From Falsirhodobacter sp. 20TX0035 (GTDB lineage Bacteria; Pseudomonadota; Alphaproteobacteria; Rhodobacterales; Rhodobacteraceae): a stretch of DNA of 64,000 nt. The DNA is taken from assembly GCF_028307215.1 (NCBI RefSeq), contig NZ_JAQMHV010000012.1:1-64000 (forward strand). Reading direction: 5' to 3'. The position numbers and the translations under genes were made by a program. Shown in pieces: positions 42,476 through 50,727 of this stretch (position 1 is its first letter; every line of letters starts with the position of its first letter). Below the pieces are notes generated by a model, which saw nothing but the letters and a program-made list of their open reading frames with translations, was not told the origin of the DNA and did not search any database.

Positions 42476-44075
42476 CACGTCCACACCCCCTGCCCCGCCG
42501 CCCATGCTGGTCATGCCCTTCCCGAAGGCCGCGATCTACGTCTTCGCTTCGCTGCTGATCGGCATCGCCCAAGGGCTGGGGATGAGCTTCTTTTCCTCCA
42601 ACCTGTCGCAGGTGCAGGGGGAATTCTCCGCCACGCAGCAAGAGGCGCTGTGGCTCGTCGCGGCCTATCTGGCGCCGGCGGCCCTGACCGTGGCGCTGGT
42701 GAAGATCCGCACGCAGTTCGGCCTGCGCCTGTTCGCGCAGGTGGCGCTGGCCTGTTTCGTGGCGGCCGCGCTTTTGAACCTGGCCGCGCTGGATCTGGAA
42801 AGCGGCGTTGTCGTGCGGTTCCTCAGCGGGATGGCCGCCGCCCCCATCTCCACCCTCGCCTTCCTCTACATGCTGGAGCCGTTCTCCCCCCCCTACAAGC
42901 TGAGCGTGGGGCTCTCGCTGACGCTGATGGGCACGTCCTTGGGCGCACCCCTGTCGCGCGTGCTGGCGCCGCATCTGCTGGATCTGGGCGGCTGGCATCA
43001 GGTGACGGTGCTGGAACTGGCGCTGGCGCTGATCGCGGCGGCCCTTGTGCACCTTCTGCCGCTGACGCCCGTTCCGCGCGAAAAGGTGATCCAGAGGTGG
43101 GACTTCGTCAGCTTCCCGCTGATCTTCGTCGGCATGGGCAGCCTTGCAGTCGCGCTGACGGTGGGGCGGTCCTACTGGTGGTTCGACCGCTGGTGGCTGG
43201 GCGTCATGATGGCCGGGGCGGTCGCCGCGCTGATCCTTGCCGGCCTGATCGAGCTGAACCGCAAGACGCCCCTGATCGACATCCGCTGGATCGTGTCGCC
43301 CGCCATTCTGCAATTCGCGGGGGCGCTTCTGATCTTCCGGATCGTGCTGGCCGAACAGACGTCGGGCGCGCCGGGGCTGTTCCAGACGCTGGGCCTGCAG
43401 AACGCGCAGATGCAGGGGATGTTCTGGATGATCCTTGGCATGACCGTGCTGGGCGGCATCGTCAGCGCCGCCGTCCTGAAACCGGGGCGGGAGCATGCGA
43501 TCCACGCCGTGGCCCTTATGCTGATCATCGCGGGGGCGCTGATGGATTCGAACTCCACCAGCCTGACGCGGCCGCCGCAGATGATGGTCAGCCAGGCGAT
43601 GATCGCCTTTGCCAGCGCGCTGTTCCTGCCGGCGGCAATGGCCGCGGGGCTGATCGTGGCGTTCAGGAAGGGCCCGCTCTACATCCTGTCCTTCATCATC
43701 GTGTTCCTTCTGACGCAGCGCATCGGCGGGGCGCTTGGTTCGGCCCTGTTCCAGACGGTGCTGCAGTTCCGCCAGAACGCCCACACGACCCGCCTTCACG
43801 AAGGTCTGGGGCAAAGCGACCCGCTGGTGATCCAGCGCCTTCAAACCTATGCCGGCGCCTACACCGGCACCACGGCCGACGTCGCCGCGCGGCAGGCGCA
43901 GGCCGTGACCACCCTGGGCCAGACCGTTCAGCGCGAGGCGACGGTGCTGGCCTACAACGACATCTTCTTCATGATCGCCTGCGTCGCCACCGGCGCGCTG
44001 GCGGTCCTGCTGGTCCACTGGGCGCTGATCCTGCGCAGCGCCCGGATTGCGGCCGGCACCCCTGCCAACGGATGA
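42468..44075 (+). CDS. MFS efflux permease, EmrB/DHA2 type
   Basis: A 535-residue major-facilitator drug:H+ antiporter with about 14 membrane helices. The N-terminal half has IYVFASLLIGIAQGLGMSFF and EALWLVAAYLAPAALTVALVK, the usual WL..AY region of the DHA2 family, and the loop before the last helix is long (about residues 435-500). Together with the HlyD-type adaptor encoded next it should form a transenvelope pump; the outer-membrane channel is not encoded here. The start at 42468 overlaps the MarR stop. The substrates are unknown. Confidence 0.88.
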   Translation: MTDTSTPPAPPPMLVMPFPKAAIYVFASLLIGIAQGLGMSFFSSNLSQVQGEFSATQQEALWLVAAYLAPAALTVALVKIRTQFGLRLFAQVALACFVAAALLNLAALDLESGVVVRFLSGMAAAPISTLAFLYMLEPFSPPYKLSVGLSLTLMGTSLGAPLSRVLAPHLLDLGGWHQVTVLELALALIAAALVHLLPLTPVPREKVIQRWDFVSFPLIFVGMGSLAVALTVGRSYWWFDRWWLGVMMAGAVAALILAGLIELNRKTPLIDIRWIVSPAILQFAGALLIFRIVLAEQTSGAPGLFQTLGLQNAQMQGMFWMILGMTVLGGIVSAAVLKPGREHAIHAVALMLIIAGALMDSNSTSLTRPPQMMVSQAMIAFASALFLPAAMAAGLIVAFRKGPLYILSFIIVFLLTQRIGGALGSALFQTVLQFRQNAHTTRLHEGLGQSDPLVIQRLQTYAGAYTGTTADVAARQAQAVTTLGQTVQREATVLAYNDIFFMIACVATGALAVLLVHWALILRSARIAAGTPANG

Positions 44076-44082
44076 ACCACCC

Positions 44083-45132
44083 ATGAACAAGCTCATCAAA
44101 CATGTCGGATCCATCGTCGCCGTCCTGATCGGGGTGATCGGCGTTCTTCTGGTGCTGTACGCTTGGCACCTGCCCCCCTTCACCAGCGCGGTGCAGCGGA
44201 CCGACAACGCCTATGTCCGCAGCAAGATCACCTTCATCGCCCCGCAGGTGCAGGGCCATGTCGTGGAGGTTCTGGTCACGGACTACGAGGAGGTGAAGGC
44301 CGGCGACCTTCTGGCCCGGATCGACGACCGCATCTATGTCCAGAAGGTGGCGCAGGCCAAGGCGAACCTTGCCCAACAGCGGGCGGCGCTGGCCACCGCG
44401 GCGCAGCAACGCGCCTCGGCCGAGGCGCAGGTGACCGCGGCCGAAGCCTCGTTGAACGCGGCGCGTGTGAACAATGAGGTGGCCAAGCGCGAGTTCGACC
44501 GCCTGACCACCCTTCAGGCGCGGGGCGTCACCTCGCAATCGGATCTCGACAACGCCCGCGCGTCGCTGGATCAGGCCTCGGCCAACGTCAACACGGCCGA
44601 GGCGCAGGTGGAGATCGCGCGTCAGGACGTGCTGGCGGCCGAAACCTCGCGCGGCAGTGCGCAGGCCGGGATCGAGGCCGCGGAGGCCGCCGCCGAACTG
44701 GCGCAGATCGACTTGGACAACACCCGCATCCTTGCCCCCGAAGATGGCCGACTGGGCGAGATCGGGACCCGCGTGGGCCAGTATGTCAGCCCCGGCACCC
44801 AGATGATGGGTCTTGTGCCGCACCGCGCCTGGATCATCGCGAACTTCAAGGAAACGCAGCTGCACGGCATGAAGATCGGCCAGCAGGCCACCATCCGCGT
44901 GGACGCGCTGGACGGCCAGACGCTGACGGGGCATGTCGAGAGCTTCTCCCCCGCCACGGGGAACGAGTTCAGCGTGCTGCGGACCGACAACGCCACCGGC
45001 AACTTCACCAAGATCACGCAGCGTCTGTCGGTGCGGATCGGGTTCGATCCGGATCAGCCCGTGGCCGACCGGCTGGTCCCCGGCCTGTCGGTGGAGGTGA
45101 GCATCGACACCGACCAGCCCATGGACAACTGA
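44083..45132 (+). CDS. HlyD/EmrA-type membrane fusion protein
   Basis: A 349-residue periplasmic adaptor. It has one N-terminal membrane anchor (residues 8-28), TDNAYVRSKITFIAPQVQGHV as the first half of the lipoyl domain, a long Ala- and Gln-rich coiled coil (about 85-215), the second half (TRILAPEDGRLGEIGTRVGQYVSPGT) and a beta-barrel domain (AWIIANFKETQL). This is the standard EmrA plan and it matches the EmrB-type permease 7 bp upstream. Confidence 0.92.
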   Translation: MNKLIKHVGSIVAVLIGVIGVLLVLYAWHLPPFTSAVQRTDNAYVRSKITFIAPQVQGHVVEVLVTDYEEVKAGDLLARIDDRIYVQKVAQAKANLAQQRAALATAAQQRASAEAQVTAAEASLNAARVNNEVAKREFDRLTTLQARGVTSQSDLDNARASLDQASANVNTAEAQVEIARQDVLAAETSRGSAQAGIEAAEAAAELAQIDLDNTRILAPEDGRLGEIGTRVGQYVSPGTQMMGLVPHRAWIIANFKETQLHGMKIGQQATIRVDALDGQTLTGHVESFSPATGNEFSVLRTDNATGNFTKITQRLSVRIGFDPDQPVADRLVPGLSVEVSIDTDQPMDN

Positions 45133-45177
45133 TCCCGCCTGCGCTCTATGTCGCGAACCATCAGGGGGAGGGGTCTC

Positions 45178-45417
45178 ATGGCAAAGGTGTTGACGGTCGC
45201 GGTCGTCGTTCTGGTCGCAGCGGCGGCGGTCTTCGGGGGGCGCTGGTATCTTTACGTGTCCAACACGACCTCCCCCTATGACGAGGTGGGGATCGAGATC
45301 AACAGCCGCCTGCCCGGCCCTTTGAACCGCTGGGGCTGCGACAAGCTGCACGCCACCTTCGGCAATGTCGTCCCGCCCTATGGCTGCGCCGGGGGCGACG
45401 GAACCACCTGGCGCTGA
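45178..45417 (+). CDS. Small single-pass membrane or secreted protein, unknown function
   Basis: 79 residues: a hydrophobic N-terminal helix (VLTVAVVVLVAAAAVFGG), then a conserved-looking domain SPYDEVGIEINSRLPGPLNRWGCDKLHATFGN ending VVPPYGCAGG. The two cysteines may form a disulfide in the periplasm. I recall similar short proteins with SPYDEVG and WGC motifs in Rhodobacterales, with no assigned role. GGGGGAGGGGTCTC precedes ATG 45178, preferred over ATG 45148. It probably belongs to the efflux operon, 45 bp after the HlyD gene. Confidence 0.75.
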   Translation: MAKVLTVAVVVLVAAAAVFGGRWYLYVSNTTSPYDEVGIEINSRLPGPLNRWGCDKLHATFGNVVPPYGCAGGDGTTWR

Positions 45418-45421
45418 CGGG

Positions 45422-45961
45422 TCATCTTGGCCGCAACCCGTCCAGAAACACGTCCAGCAGCAGCCCCGCGCGCGACGCGTCCGCCCCGGGGCCATAGCTG
45501 AGGCCGAGGAGCACGCGCATCAGGTCGTCGGCCTCCACCTCGGCCCGCACCTGTCCCGCCGCCACCGCCCGGTCGCGCAGCGCGGCCACGGCCGCGACCA
45601 GCCGGGCCGACTGTTCGGTGAAGAACGGCGCGTCCTTGTCCAGCGCGGGCGCCAGCGCCGTGACCATGCCCTTTTTCGTGGCCACCATCTCCAGCGCCGC
45701 GCGCATCCACACCGTCAGGTCGCCGGTGCCCGCCAGCGCCTCCAGCGCCTCCACCTCGCGCGCATAGACGGCCTGAAACAACGCCTCGCGCGTGGGGAAG
45801 TGGCGGTAGAGCGTGCCGATTCCCACCCCAGCCTTTCGCGCCACGGCCTCAAGACTTGCCCCGTCGCTGCGGAACACCTCCCCCGCGGCGGCCAGAAGGC
45901 GCTCGCGGTTGCGGGCCTGATCGGCGCGCGGTTTCCTTGCCTTTGGCGTCTCCTCGCCCAT
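45422..45961 (-). CDS. TetR-family repressor
   Basis: A 179-residue regulator. RNRERLLAAAGEVFRSDGASLEAVARKAGVGIGTLYRHFPTREALF is a textbook TetR helix-turn-helix at about 15-60, followed by a ligand-binding domain resembling the SbtR-like C-terminal family (DAPFFTEQSARLVAAVAALRDRAVAAG). The start at 45961 (MGEETPK) is preferred over ATG 46024 because the palindrome at 45994-46010 would otherwise be coding. It is divergent from paoABC with that palindrome between, so it most likely represses both. Confidence 0.9.
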   Translation of the reverse strand: MGEETPKARKPRADQARNRERLLAAAGEVFRSDGASLEAVARKAGVGIGTLYRHFPTREALFQAVYAREVEALEALAGTGDLTVWMRAALEMVATKKGMVTALAPALDKDAPFFTEQSARLVAAVAALRDRAVAAGQVRAEVEADDLMRVLLGLSYGPGADASRAGLLLDVFLDGLRPR

Positions 45962-45993
45962 GTTCCGATCCACGCCTCCATCGCGCTTGCAAA

Positions 45994-46010
45994 ACGGAGG
46001 CACCCTCCGT
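45994..46010. promoter_or_regulatory. TetR operator candidate between tetR and paoA
   Basis: ACGGAGG-CAC-CCTCCGT is a perfect 7+3+7 inverted repeat, the size and symmetry typical of TetR-family operators. It lies in the 113-bp intergenic region shared by the divergent TetR gene and paoA, followed by an A+T-rich TATAG. Confidence 0.65.
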
Positions 46011-46074
46011 ATAGTCTGATCCATGGCCGCTTCCGGCCCGCGTTCCCCACCAGCTTATCGCCAACGAGGGAAAG

Positions 46075-46563
46075 ATGACACAGACCCTGAACCTGACCAT
46101 CAACGGAACCACGCAGACCATCGCGCTGGACGACCCGCGCGCCACGCTTCTGGACGTGCTGCGCGAACGCCTTGGCCTGACCGGCACCAAGAAGGGATGC
46201 GACCGTGGCCAGTGCGGCGCCTGCACCGTGCTGATCGACGGCCGCCGCATGAATGCCTGCCTTGCGCTGGCGCTGTCCCATGACGGGGCCGCTGTCACCA
46301 CGATCGAGGGGCTGGCCGAGGGCGATCGCCTGCACCCCGTGCAGGACGCCTTCCTTCGCCATGACGGCTTCCAGTGCGGCTATTGCACCCCCGGCCAGAT
46401 CATGTCCGCCGTGGCCCTGATCGCCGAGGCCGAGGCCGGGCTGGATCCCGAGCGCGTGCGCGAGGGGATGAGCGGCAACCTGTGCCGCTGCGCCGCCTAT
46501 GCCGGCATCACCGAGGCGGTGCTGGACGCTACCCGCACGATGACACGGGAGGATGCGGCATGA
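46075..46563 (+). CDS. paoA: Aldehyde dehydrogenase iron-sulfur subunit, PaoA type
   Basis: A 162-residue [2Fe-2S] subunit of a molybdenum-containing aldehyde oxidoreductase in the xanthine oxidase family. The first cluster is at C42, C47 and C50 (GCDRGQCGACTVL) with a fourth Cys in MNACLAL; the second has CGYCTPGQ and NLCRCAAY. It lacks the long Tat leader of the periplasmic E. coli PaoA, so the enzyme is probably cytoplasmic. It is the first gene of the operon and its TGA overlaps the paoB ATG. Confidence 0.9.
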   Translation: MTQTLNLTINGTTQTIALDDPRATLLDVLRERLGLTGTKKGCDRGQCGACTVLIDGRRMNACLALALSHDGAAVTTIEGLAEGDRLHPVQDAFLRHDGFQCGYCTPGQIMSAVALIAEAEAGLDPERVREGMSGNLCRCAAYAGITEAVLDATRTMTREDAA

Positions 46564-47582
46564 ACCTGTTCGACTACACCCGCGCCGACACGCTGGGCGC
46601 CGCCGTGGGGGCCGAAGGGGCCCTTCTGGCGGGCGGCACCAACCTTCTGGACCTGATGAAGATCGGCGTCGCCACGCCGTCGCGGCTGGTGGACGTCACC
46701 CGCCTGCCCCTGAGCCAGATCGAGGACCACGGGGGCGGCCTGCGCATCGGCGCCATGGTCCGCAACGCCGACCTTGCGCGGCACCCGCAGGTGCTGGCCC
46801 GCTTCCCGGCGGTGGCGGAGGCGCTTCTGTCGGGCGCTTCGGCCCAGCTGCGCAACGCGGCCACCACCGGCGGCAACGTCATGCAGTCCACCCGCTGTTC
46901 CTATTTCATGGACCCGCTGTCCCCCTGCAACCGGCGCGAACCGGGGACGGGCTGTTCCGCCATCGGCGGGGAAACGCGCAACCACGCCATCCTTGGCTGG
47001 ACGTCCGGCTGCATCGCCACCCACCCGTCCGACCTGTGCGTCGCCCTCGCCGCCTTTGACGCGGTGGTGGAGATTGCGGGCCCCGCAGGCACACGCGAGG
47101 TGCCGATGGCCACCTTCCACCCCCTGCCCGACGCGAACGGCGTTCCGCCCGCGCTGGCGGCGGGAGAGGTCATCACCCATATCCGCCTGCCCGATCCCGG
47201 CGGCATGGCCCGCCATGCCCGCTATGTGAAGCTGCGCGAACGCACCTCCTTCGCCTTTGCCATCGTGTCGGCCGCGGCGGGGATCGCGGTGCAGGACAAC
47301 CGCATCGTGGCCGCGCGTCTAGCCTTGGGCGGGGTCGCCGCCCGCCCTTGGCGCAGCACGGGGGCCGAGGCCGCCCTTCTGGGCCAGCCGCCCATTGAGA
47401 CCAATTTCGCCCGCGCCGCGGAGCTGGCCCTGCAGGGGGCCGCGCCGTCGGGCAACAACGCGGCCAAGATCGTGCTGGCCCGCCGCATCGCCGTGCGCGC
47501 ACTGACGCTGGCCGCCGCCGGAACCCCCGACCGGATGCCCGCCCTTCCCGCCTCCGTTTTCGAAGGAGATGATCATGGCTGA
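46560..47582 (+). CDS. paoB: Aldehyde dehydrogenase FAD subunit, PaoB type
   Basis: A 340-residue flavin subunit (CO-dehydrogenase flavoprotein fold): LLAGGTNLLDLMKIGV and AATTGGNVMQ. The cysteine set RCSYFMDPLSPC, GTGCSAIGG and GCIATHPSD resembles the extra [4Fe-4S] site of E. coli PaoB, so this is a YagS/PaoB protein rather than an XdhA-like flavin domain. It passes electrons from the PaoA clusters to an external acceptor. The 3' end overlaps paoC by 8 nt. Confidence 0.9.
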   Translation: MNLFDYTRADTLGAAVGAEGALLAGGTNLLDLMKIGVATPSRLVDVTRLPLSQIEDHGGGLRIGAMVRNADLARHPQVLARFPAVAEALLSGASAQLRNAATTGGNVMQSTRCSYFMDPLSPCNRREPGTGCSAIGGETRNHAILGWTSGCIATHPSDLCVALAAFDAVVEIAGPAGTREVPMATFHPLPDANGVPPALAAGEVITHIRLPDPGGMARHARYVKLRERTSFAFAIVSAAAGIAVQDNRIVAARLALGGVAARPWRSTGAEAALLGQPPIETNFARAAELALQGAAPSGNNAAKIVLARRIAVRALTLAAAGTPDRMPALPASVFEGDDHG

Positions 47583-49812
47583 CCTGATGAACGTGCAGGC
47601 GCATGTGCGCCTCGGCTCCAACGCGGGGCAGTCGATGACGCGGCGCGACGGCGTGCTGAAGGTGACGGGGCGGGCCCCCTATGCGGCCGACCGCCAGCCC
47701 GGGGGGATGCTGCACGCCGTCACCGCCACCGCAGGCATCGCGCGCGGAAGGGTCGCCCATCTGGACACGGCGGCGGCGCTGGCCCATCCGGGCGTGGTCC
47801 GCGTCTACACCCCCGCGAACCGCCCGCCCTTGGCCGAGCATCCCGACACCAAGATCCACGGCTTCGCCTGGCGGATGGAGGCCCTGCAGGACGACACCGT
47901 GCGCTATGCGGGCCAGCCCATCGCGCTGGTGGTGGCGGACACGCTGGAAGCCGCGACCGAAGGCGCCCGCCTTCTGAACCCCCGCTACGAGGCCGAGGCC
48001 CCGCGCATCGGACTGGACGGCAACACCCCTTATCAGCCCGAAACCGTCAGCATCGGCCGCCCCCCGTCGCTGGAGGCGGGCGACATGGACGCCGCCCGCG
48101 CAGGCGCCGCGCGCCATCTGGACACGGTGGTTGAGACCGCGGCCCAGTATCACAACGCGCTGGAGCCGCACGCCATCACCGCCCAATGGTTCGGCGACCG
48201 GCTGGAGATCGACACGCCGAACCAGGCCATCGGCCTCGCCAAGCAGAGCTTCGCCACCTATCTGGGGATCGAACCGTCGCAGATCCTGATCCGCAGTCCG
48301 TTTCTGGGAGGCGGCTTCGGATCCAAGGCCATCCTGTATGGCGCGCAGCTTCTGGTGGTGCTGGCCGCCCGCGATCTGGACCGCCCGGTGAAGCTGGCGC
48401 TGCGGCGCGACCAGATGTTCGGCCCCGTCGGCCATCGCCCCGCCACGCGCCAGACGCTGCGGCTGGATCTGGACGAACACGGCCGCATCGCGGCGCTGGA
48501 CCATCACACGCTGGCCGTCGCCTCCACCTTCGACGACTTCATCGAAAGCGCGTCCAACGCGTCGCACAGCGTTTATGCCACAACCGCGATGCGGACCACC
48601 CACAGCGCCGTGCGCACCGACACCGGCACCCCCGGCCCAATGCGCGCGCCGGGCGAGGCGCCCGGTTCCGCCGCGCTGGAGGTGGCGATCGACGAGGCCG
48701 CCTATGCCCTTGGTATGGACCCGCTGGCCTTCCGCCTGCTGAATTATGCAGACACCGATCCGTCCACGGGGATGGAGTTCTCGTCAAAGGCCCTGCGCGA
48801 ATGCTACGAACGGGCCGCGGACCTTTTCGGCTGGAAGGACCGCCCGCTGGAGCCGCGGACGATGCGGCAAGGGCGGCTGCTGAAGGGCTGGGGCATGGGC
48901 ACGGCGCAGTTCCCCTGCCCCATGTTCCAGGCCGCCGCCCACGCCACCCTGCGCGCGGATGGCAGCGCGGTTGTCGAAACCTCGGCCGCGGACATGGGCC
49001 AGGGGGCGTGGACGGCGCTGGCGCAGATCGCGGCCGACGGCCTGGGCATCGACATCGACCGGCTGGAGTTCCGGTCCGGGCAGTCCGACCTGCCGGATGC
49101 GGGCGTGGCGGGTGGCTCGGGCCACACGGCCACGGCGGGCACCGCCCTGTTCAACGCGGGCGCGGACACCGTGCGGCAGCTGGCGGATCTGGCGACGAAC
49201 GACCCCGCCTCCCCCCTGTTCGGGGCGGGCAACGCGGGCGTCACCGCGCGCGGCGGCCGCCTTTACCGCAACGATGATGAGAGCCGGAGCGAGGCGTATG
49301 AGGATATCCTCGCCCGCGCGGGGCTGGATCTGGTGCGCGGCGAAGGCAAGGGCGCGCGCGAGGGCGAGGCGCAGCGGGCCATGTTCTCGCACGGGGGGGT
49401 GTTCGCCGAGGTGCTGGTCGATCCCGACCTTGGCCAGATCCGGGTGAACCGGCTGGTCGGAGCCTTCGCCGTGGGCCGCATCGTGAACCCGCAACTGGCG
49501 CGCAGCCAGCTTCTGGGCGGCATGATCTGGGGCGTGGGCTTCGCCCTGCACGAGGAAGCGATCCACGACGCCCGCACCGGCCGCTTCACCAACAACGATC
49601 TGGCAGGCTACCACATCCCCGTCAACGCCGACATCCCCATGATCGAGGCGCTGACGGTGCACGAGGACGACCCCTTCGTGAACGCCCTTGGCATCAAGGG
49701 CGTGGGGGAACTGGGCGTGACGGGCACGGTGGGCGCGATCGCCAACGCGGTGTGGCACGCGACGGGGGTGCGGCCGCACCGCTTCCCCATCCATCCCGAA
49801 AGCCTGATCTGA
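47575..49812 (+). CDS. paoC: Aldehyde dehydrogenase molybdenum-binding subunit, PaoC type
   Basis: A 745-residue catalytic subunit with molybdenum cytosine-dinucleotide cofactor. RSPFLGGGFGSKAILYGAQ, the TGTPGPMRAPGEAPGSAALE substrate-channel block, AADMGQGAWTALAQ and the catalytic glutamate in KGVGELGVTGTVG are present. Family members oxidise a wide range of aldehydes to carboxylates; the substrate here is unknown. ATG 47575 has AAGGAG at 7 bp, better than ATG 47569. A PaoD-type maturation gene is not in the operon, so cofactor loading must use a factor encoded elsewhere, perhaps XdhC-like. Confidence 0.92.
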   Translation: MADLMNVQAHVRLGSNAGQSMTRRDGVLKVTGRAPYAADRQPGGMLHAVTATAGIARGRVAHLDTAAALAHPGVVRVYTPANRPPLAEHPDTKIHGFAWRMEALQDDTVRYAGQPIALVVADTLEAATEGARLLNPRYEAEAPRIGLDGNTPYQPETVSIGRPPSLEAGDMDAARAGAARHLDTVVETAAQYHNALEPHAITAQWFGDRLEIDTPNQAIGLAKQSFATYLGIEPSQILIRSPFLGGGFGSKAILYGAQLLVVLAARDLDRPVKLALRRDQMFGPVGHRPATRQTLRLDLDEHGRIAALDHHTLAVASTFDDFIESASNASHSVYATTAMRTTHSAVRTDTGTPGPMRAPGEAPGSAALEVAIDEAAYALGMDPLAFRLLNYADTDPSTGMEFSSKALRECYERAADLFGWKDRPLEPRTMRQGRLLKGWGMGTAQFPCPMFQAAAHATLRADGSAVVETSAADMGQGAWTALAQIAADGLGIDIDRLEFRSGQSDLPDAGVAGGSGHTATAGTALFNAGADTVRQLADLATNDPASPLFGAGNAGVTARGGRLYRNDDESRSEAYEDILARAGLDLVRGEGKGAREGEAQRAMFSHGGVFAEVLVDPDLGQIRVNRLVGAFAVGRIVNPQLARSQLLGGMIWGVGFALHEEAIHDARTGRFTNNDLAGYHIPVNADIPMIEALTVHEDDPFVNALGIKGVGELGVTGTVGAIANAVWHATGVRPHRFPIHPESLI

Positions 49813-49851
49813 TCCGCCTGCGCCCGGCAGCCATCGCCGGGCGCAGGCGGA
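49813..49851. terminator. Strong terminator hairpin after paoC
   Basis: TCCGCCTGCGCCCGGC at 49813-49828 pairs perfectly over 16 bp with 49836-49851 across a 7-nt loop, beginning at the base after the paoC stop. It lies between paoC and the convergent GntR gene, and could serve both directions. Confidence 0.75.
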
Positions 49852-49893
49852 AAGCACTGCCCTCACGATCCATCCGGTGGAGGTCGGGGCGCC

Positions 49894-50580
49894 CTACCCC
49901 TGACGCGCCAGCCAGCGCGCGACCTGCTGGCGCTTCGATTCCAGATGGCGGCGCAGCACGGCGCCCAAGGCGGGCCCGTCCCGCGCCTCCAGTGCCACCA
50001 GCATCTCTTCATGTTCGGCGATGGCGATGGCCCACTCCTCGTCGCCGATGCGGGCGATGAAGCGCAGGTTCACGATCCGCCGGTGCACCATGCGGCGCGT
50101 CTCGCTCAGCGTGCCGTTGCCGGCGGCGTCGAAGATGGTGTCGTGGATGGCGCGGTTCTGGGCGTAATACCCGTCCAAATCCCCGGCGCGGCGGCAGTCC
50201 AGCATGGCCGCATGGGCGGCGCGCAGGGCCGCCATCTGCGCCCCCGTGATGCGCGGCGCGGCCAGTTCACCCGCCAGCCCCTCCAGCGCACCCATGACCA
50301 GAAAGGATTCGAGGATCTGATCCTCCGTCACCGTGGCCACGGTCGCGCCTCGATTGGGCGTCAGCACCAGCAGCCCCTCGGCAGCCAGCGCGCGGATCGC
50401 CTCGCGCAGCGGGGTGCGCGACACGCCGAAGCTGTCGCACAGGTCCTTTTCCACCAGCTTTGATCCGGGACGCAGCGCCCCGTCGGCGATCAGCTCCTTC
50501 AGGCGCCTTACCAGTTCGCTGTGAAGGCTGGTTCTGCGTATCGGCTCTATTTCCGTCAAAGGCCCGTGATCCCTGCACAT
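49894..50580 (-). CDS. GntR-family regulator, FCD type
   Basis: A 228-residue regulator. An N-terminal winged helix (LHSELVRRLKELIADGALRPGSKLVEKDLCDSFGVSRTPLREAI) is followed by an all-helical FCD ligand domain with the metal and ligand residues in NRAIHDTIFDAAGN and AIAEHEEMLVAL. FCD regulators commonly respond to carboxylic or amino acids. It is divergent from the dipeptide-type transporter operon, with a TGTATACA-centred site between, so it probably controls uptake and hydrolysis of that ligand. The start may be internal to the ATG at 50580. Confidence 0.9.
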   Translation of the reverse strand: MCRDHGPLTEIEPIRRTSLHSELVRRLKELIADGALRPGSKLVEKDLCDSFGVSRTPLREAIRALAAEGLLVLTPNRGATVATVTEDQILESFLVMGALEGLAGELAAPRITGAQMAALRAAHAAMLDCRRAGDLDGYYAQNRAIHDTIFDAAGNGTLSETRRMVHRRIVNLRFIARIGDEEWAIAIAEHEEMLVALEARDGPALGAVLRRHLESKRQQVARWLARQG

Positions 50581-50645
50581 TTCTTCATCAGTCGTGGGGG
50601 GGCCGCAAAGATCGGTCCCCGACCAAACGTGGGGGCTTTACAGAA

Positions 50646-50659
50646 TTATGTATACAAAA
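50646..50659. promoter_or_regulatory. GntR/FCD operator candidate
   Basis: TTATGTATACAAAA is symmetric at 12 of 14 positions around GTATAC. It sits in an A+T-rich stretch of the region shared by the GntR gene (starts 50580) and the transporter operon (starts 50728). FCD-type GntR proteins favour short TNGTNNNACNA-like palindromes, which this approximates. Confidence 0.55.
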
Positions 50660-50727
50660 TTACGCTTCCCACAGACGCTGTTGTTTCGGCGATCAAATCA
50701 TAAGCGAAAAACACGACAGGGATGCCC

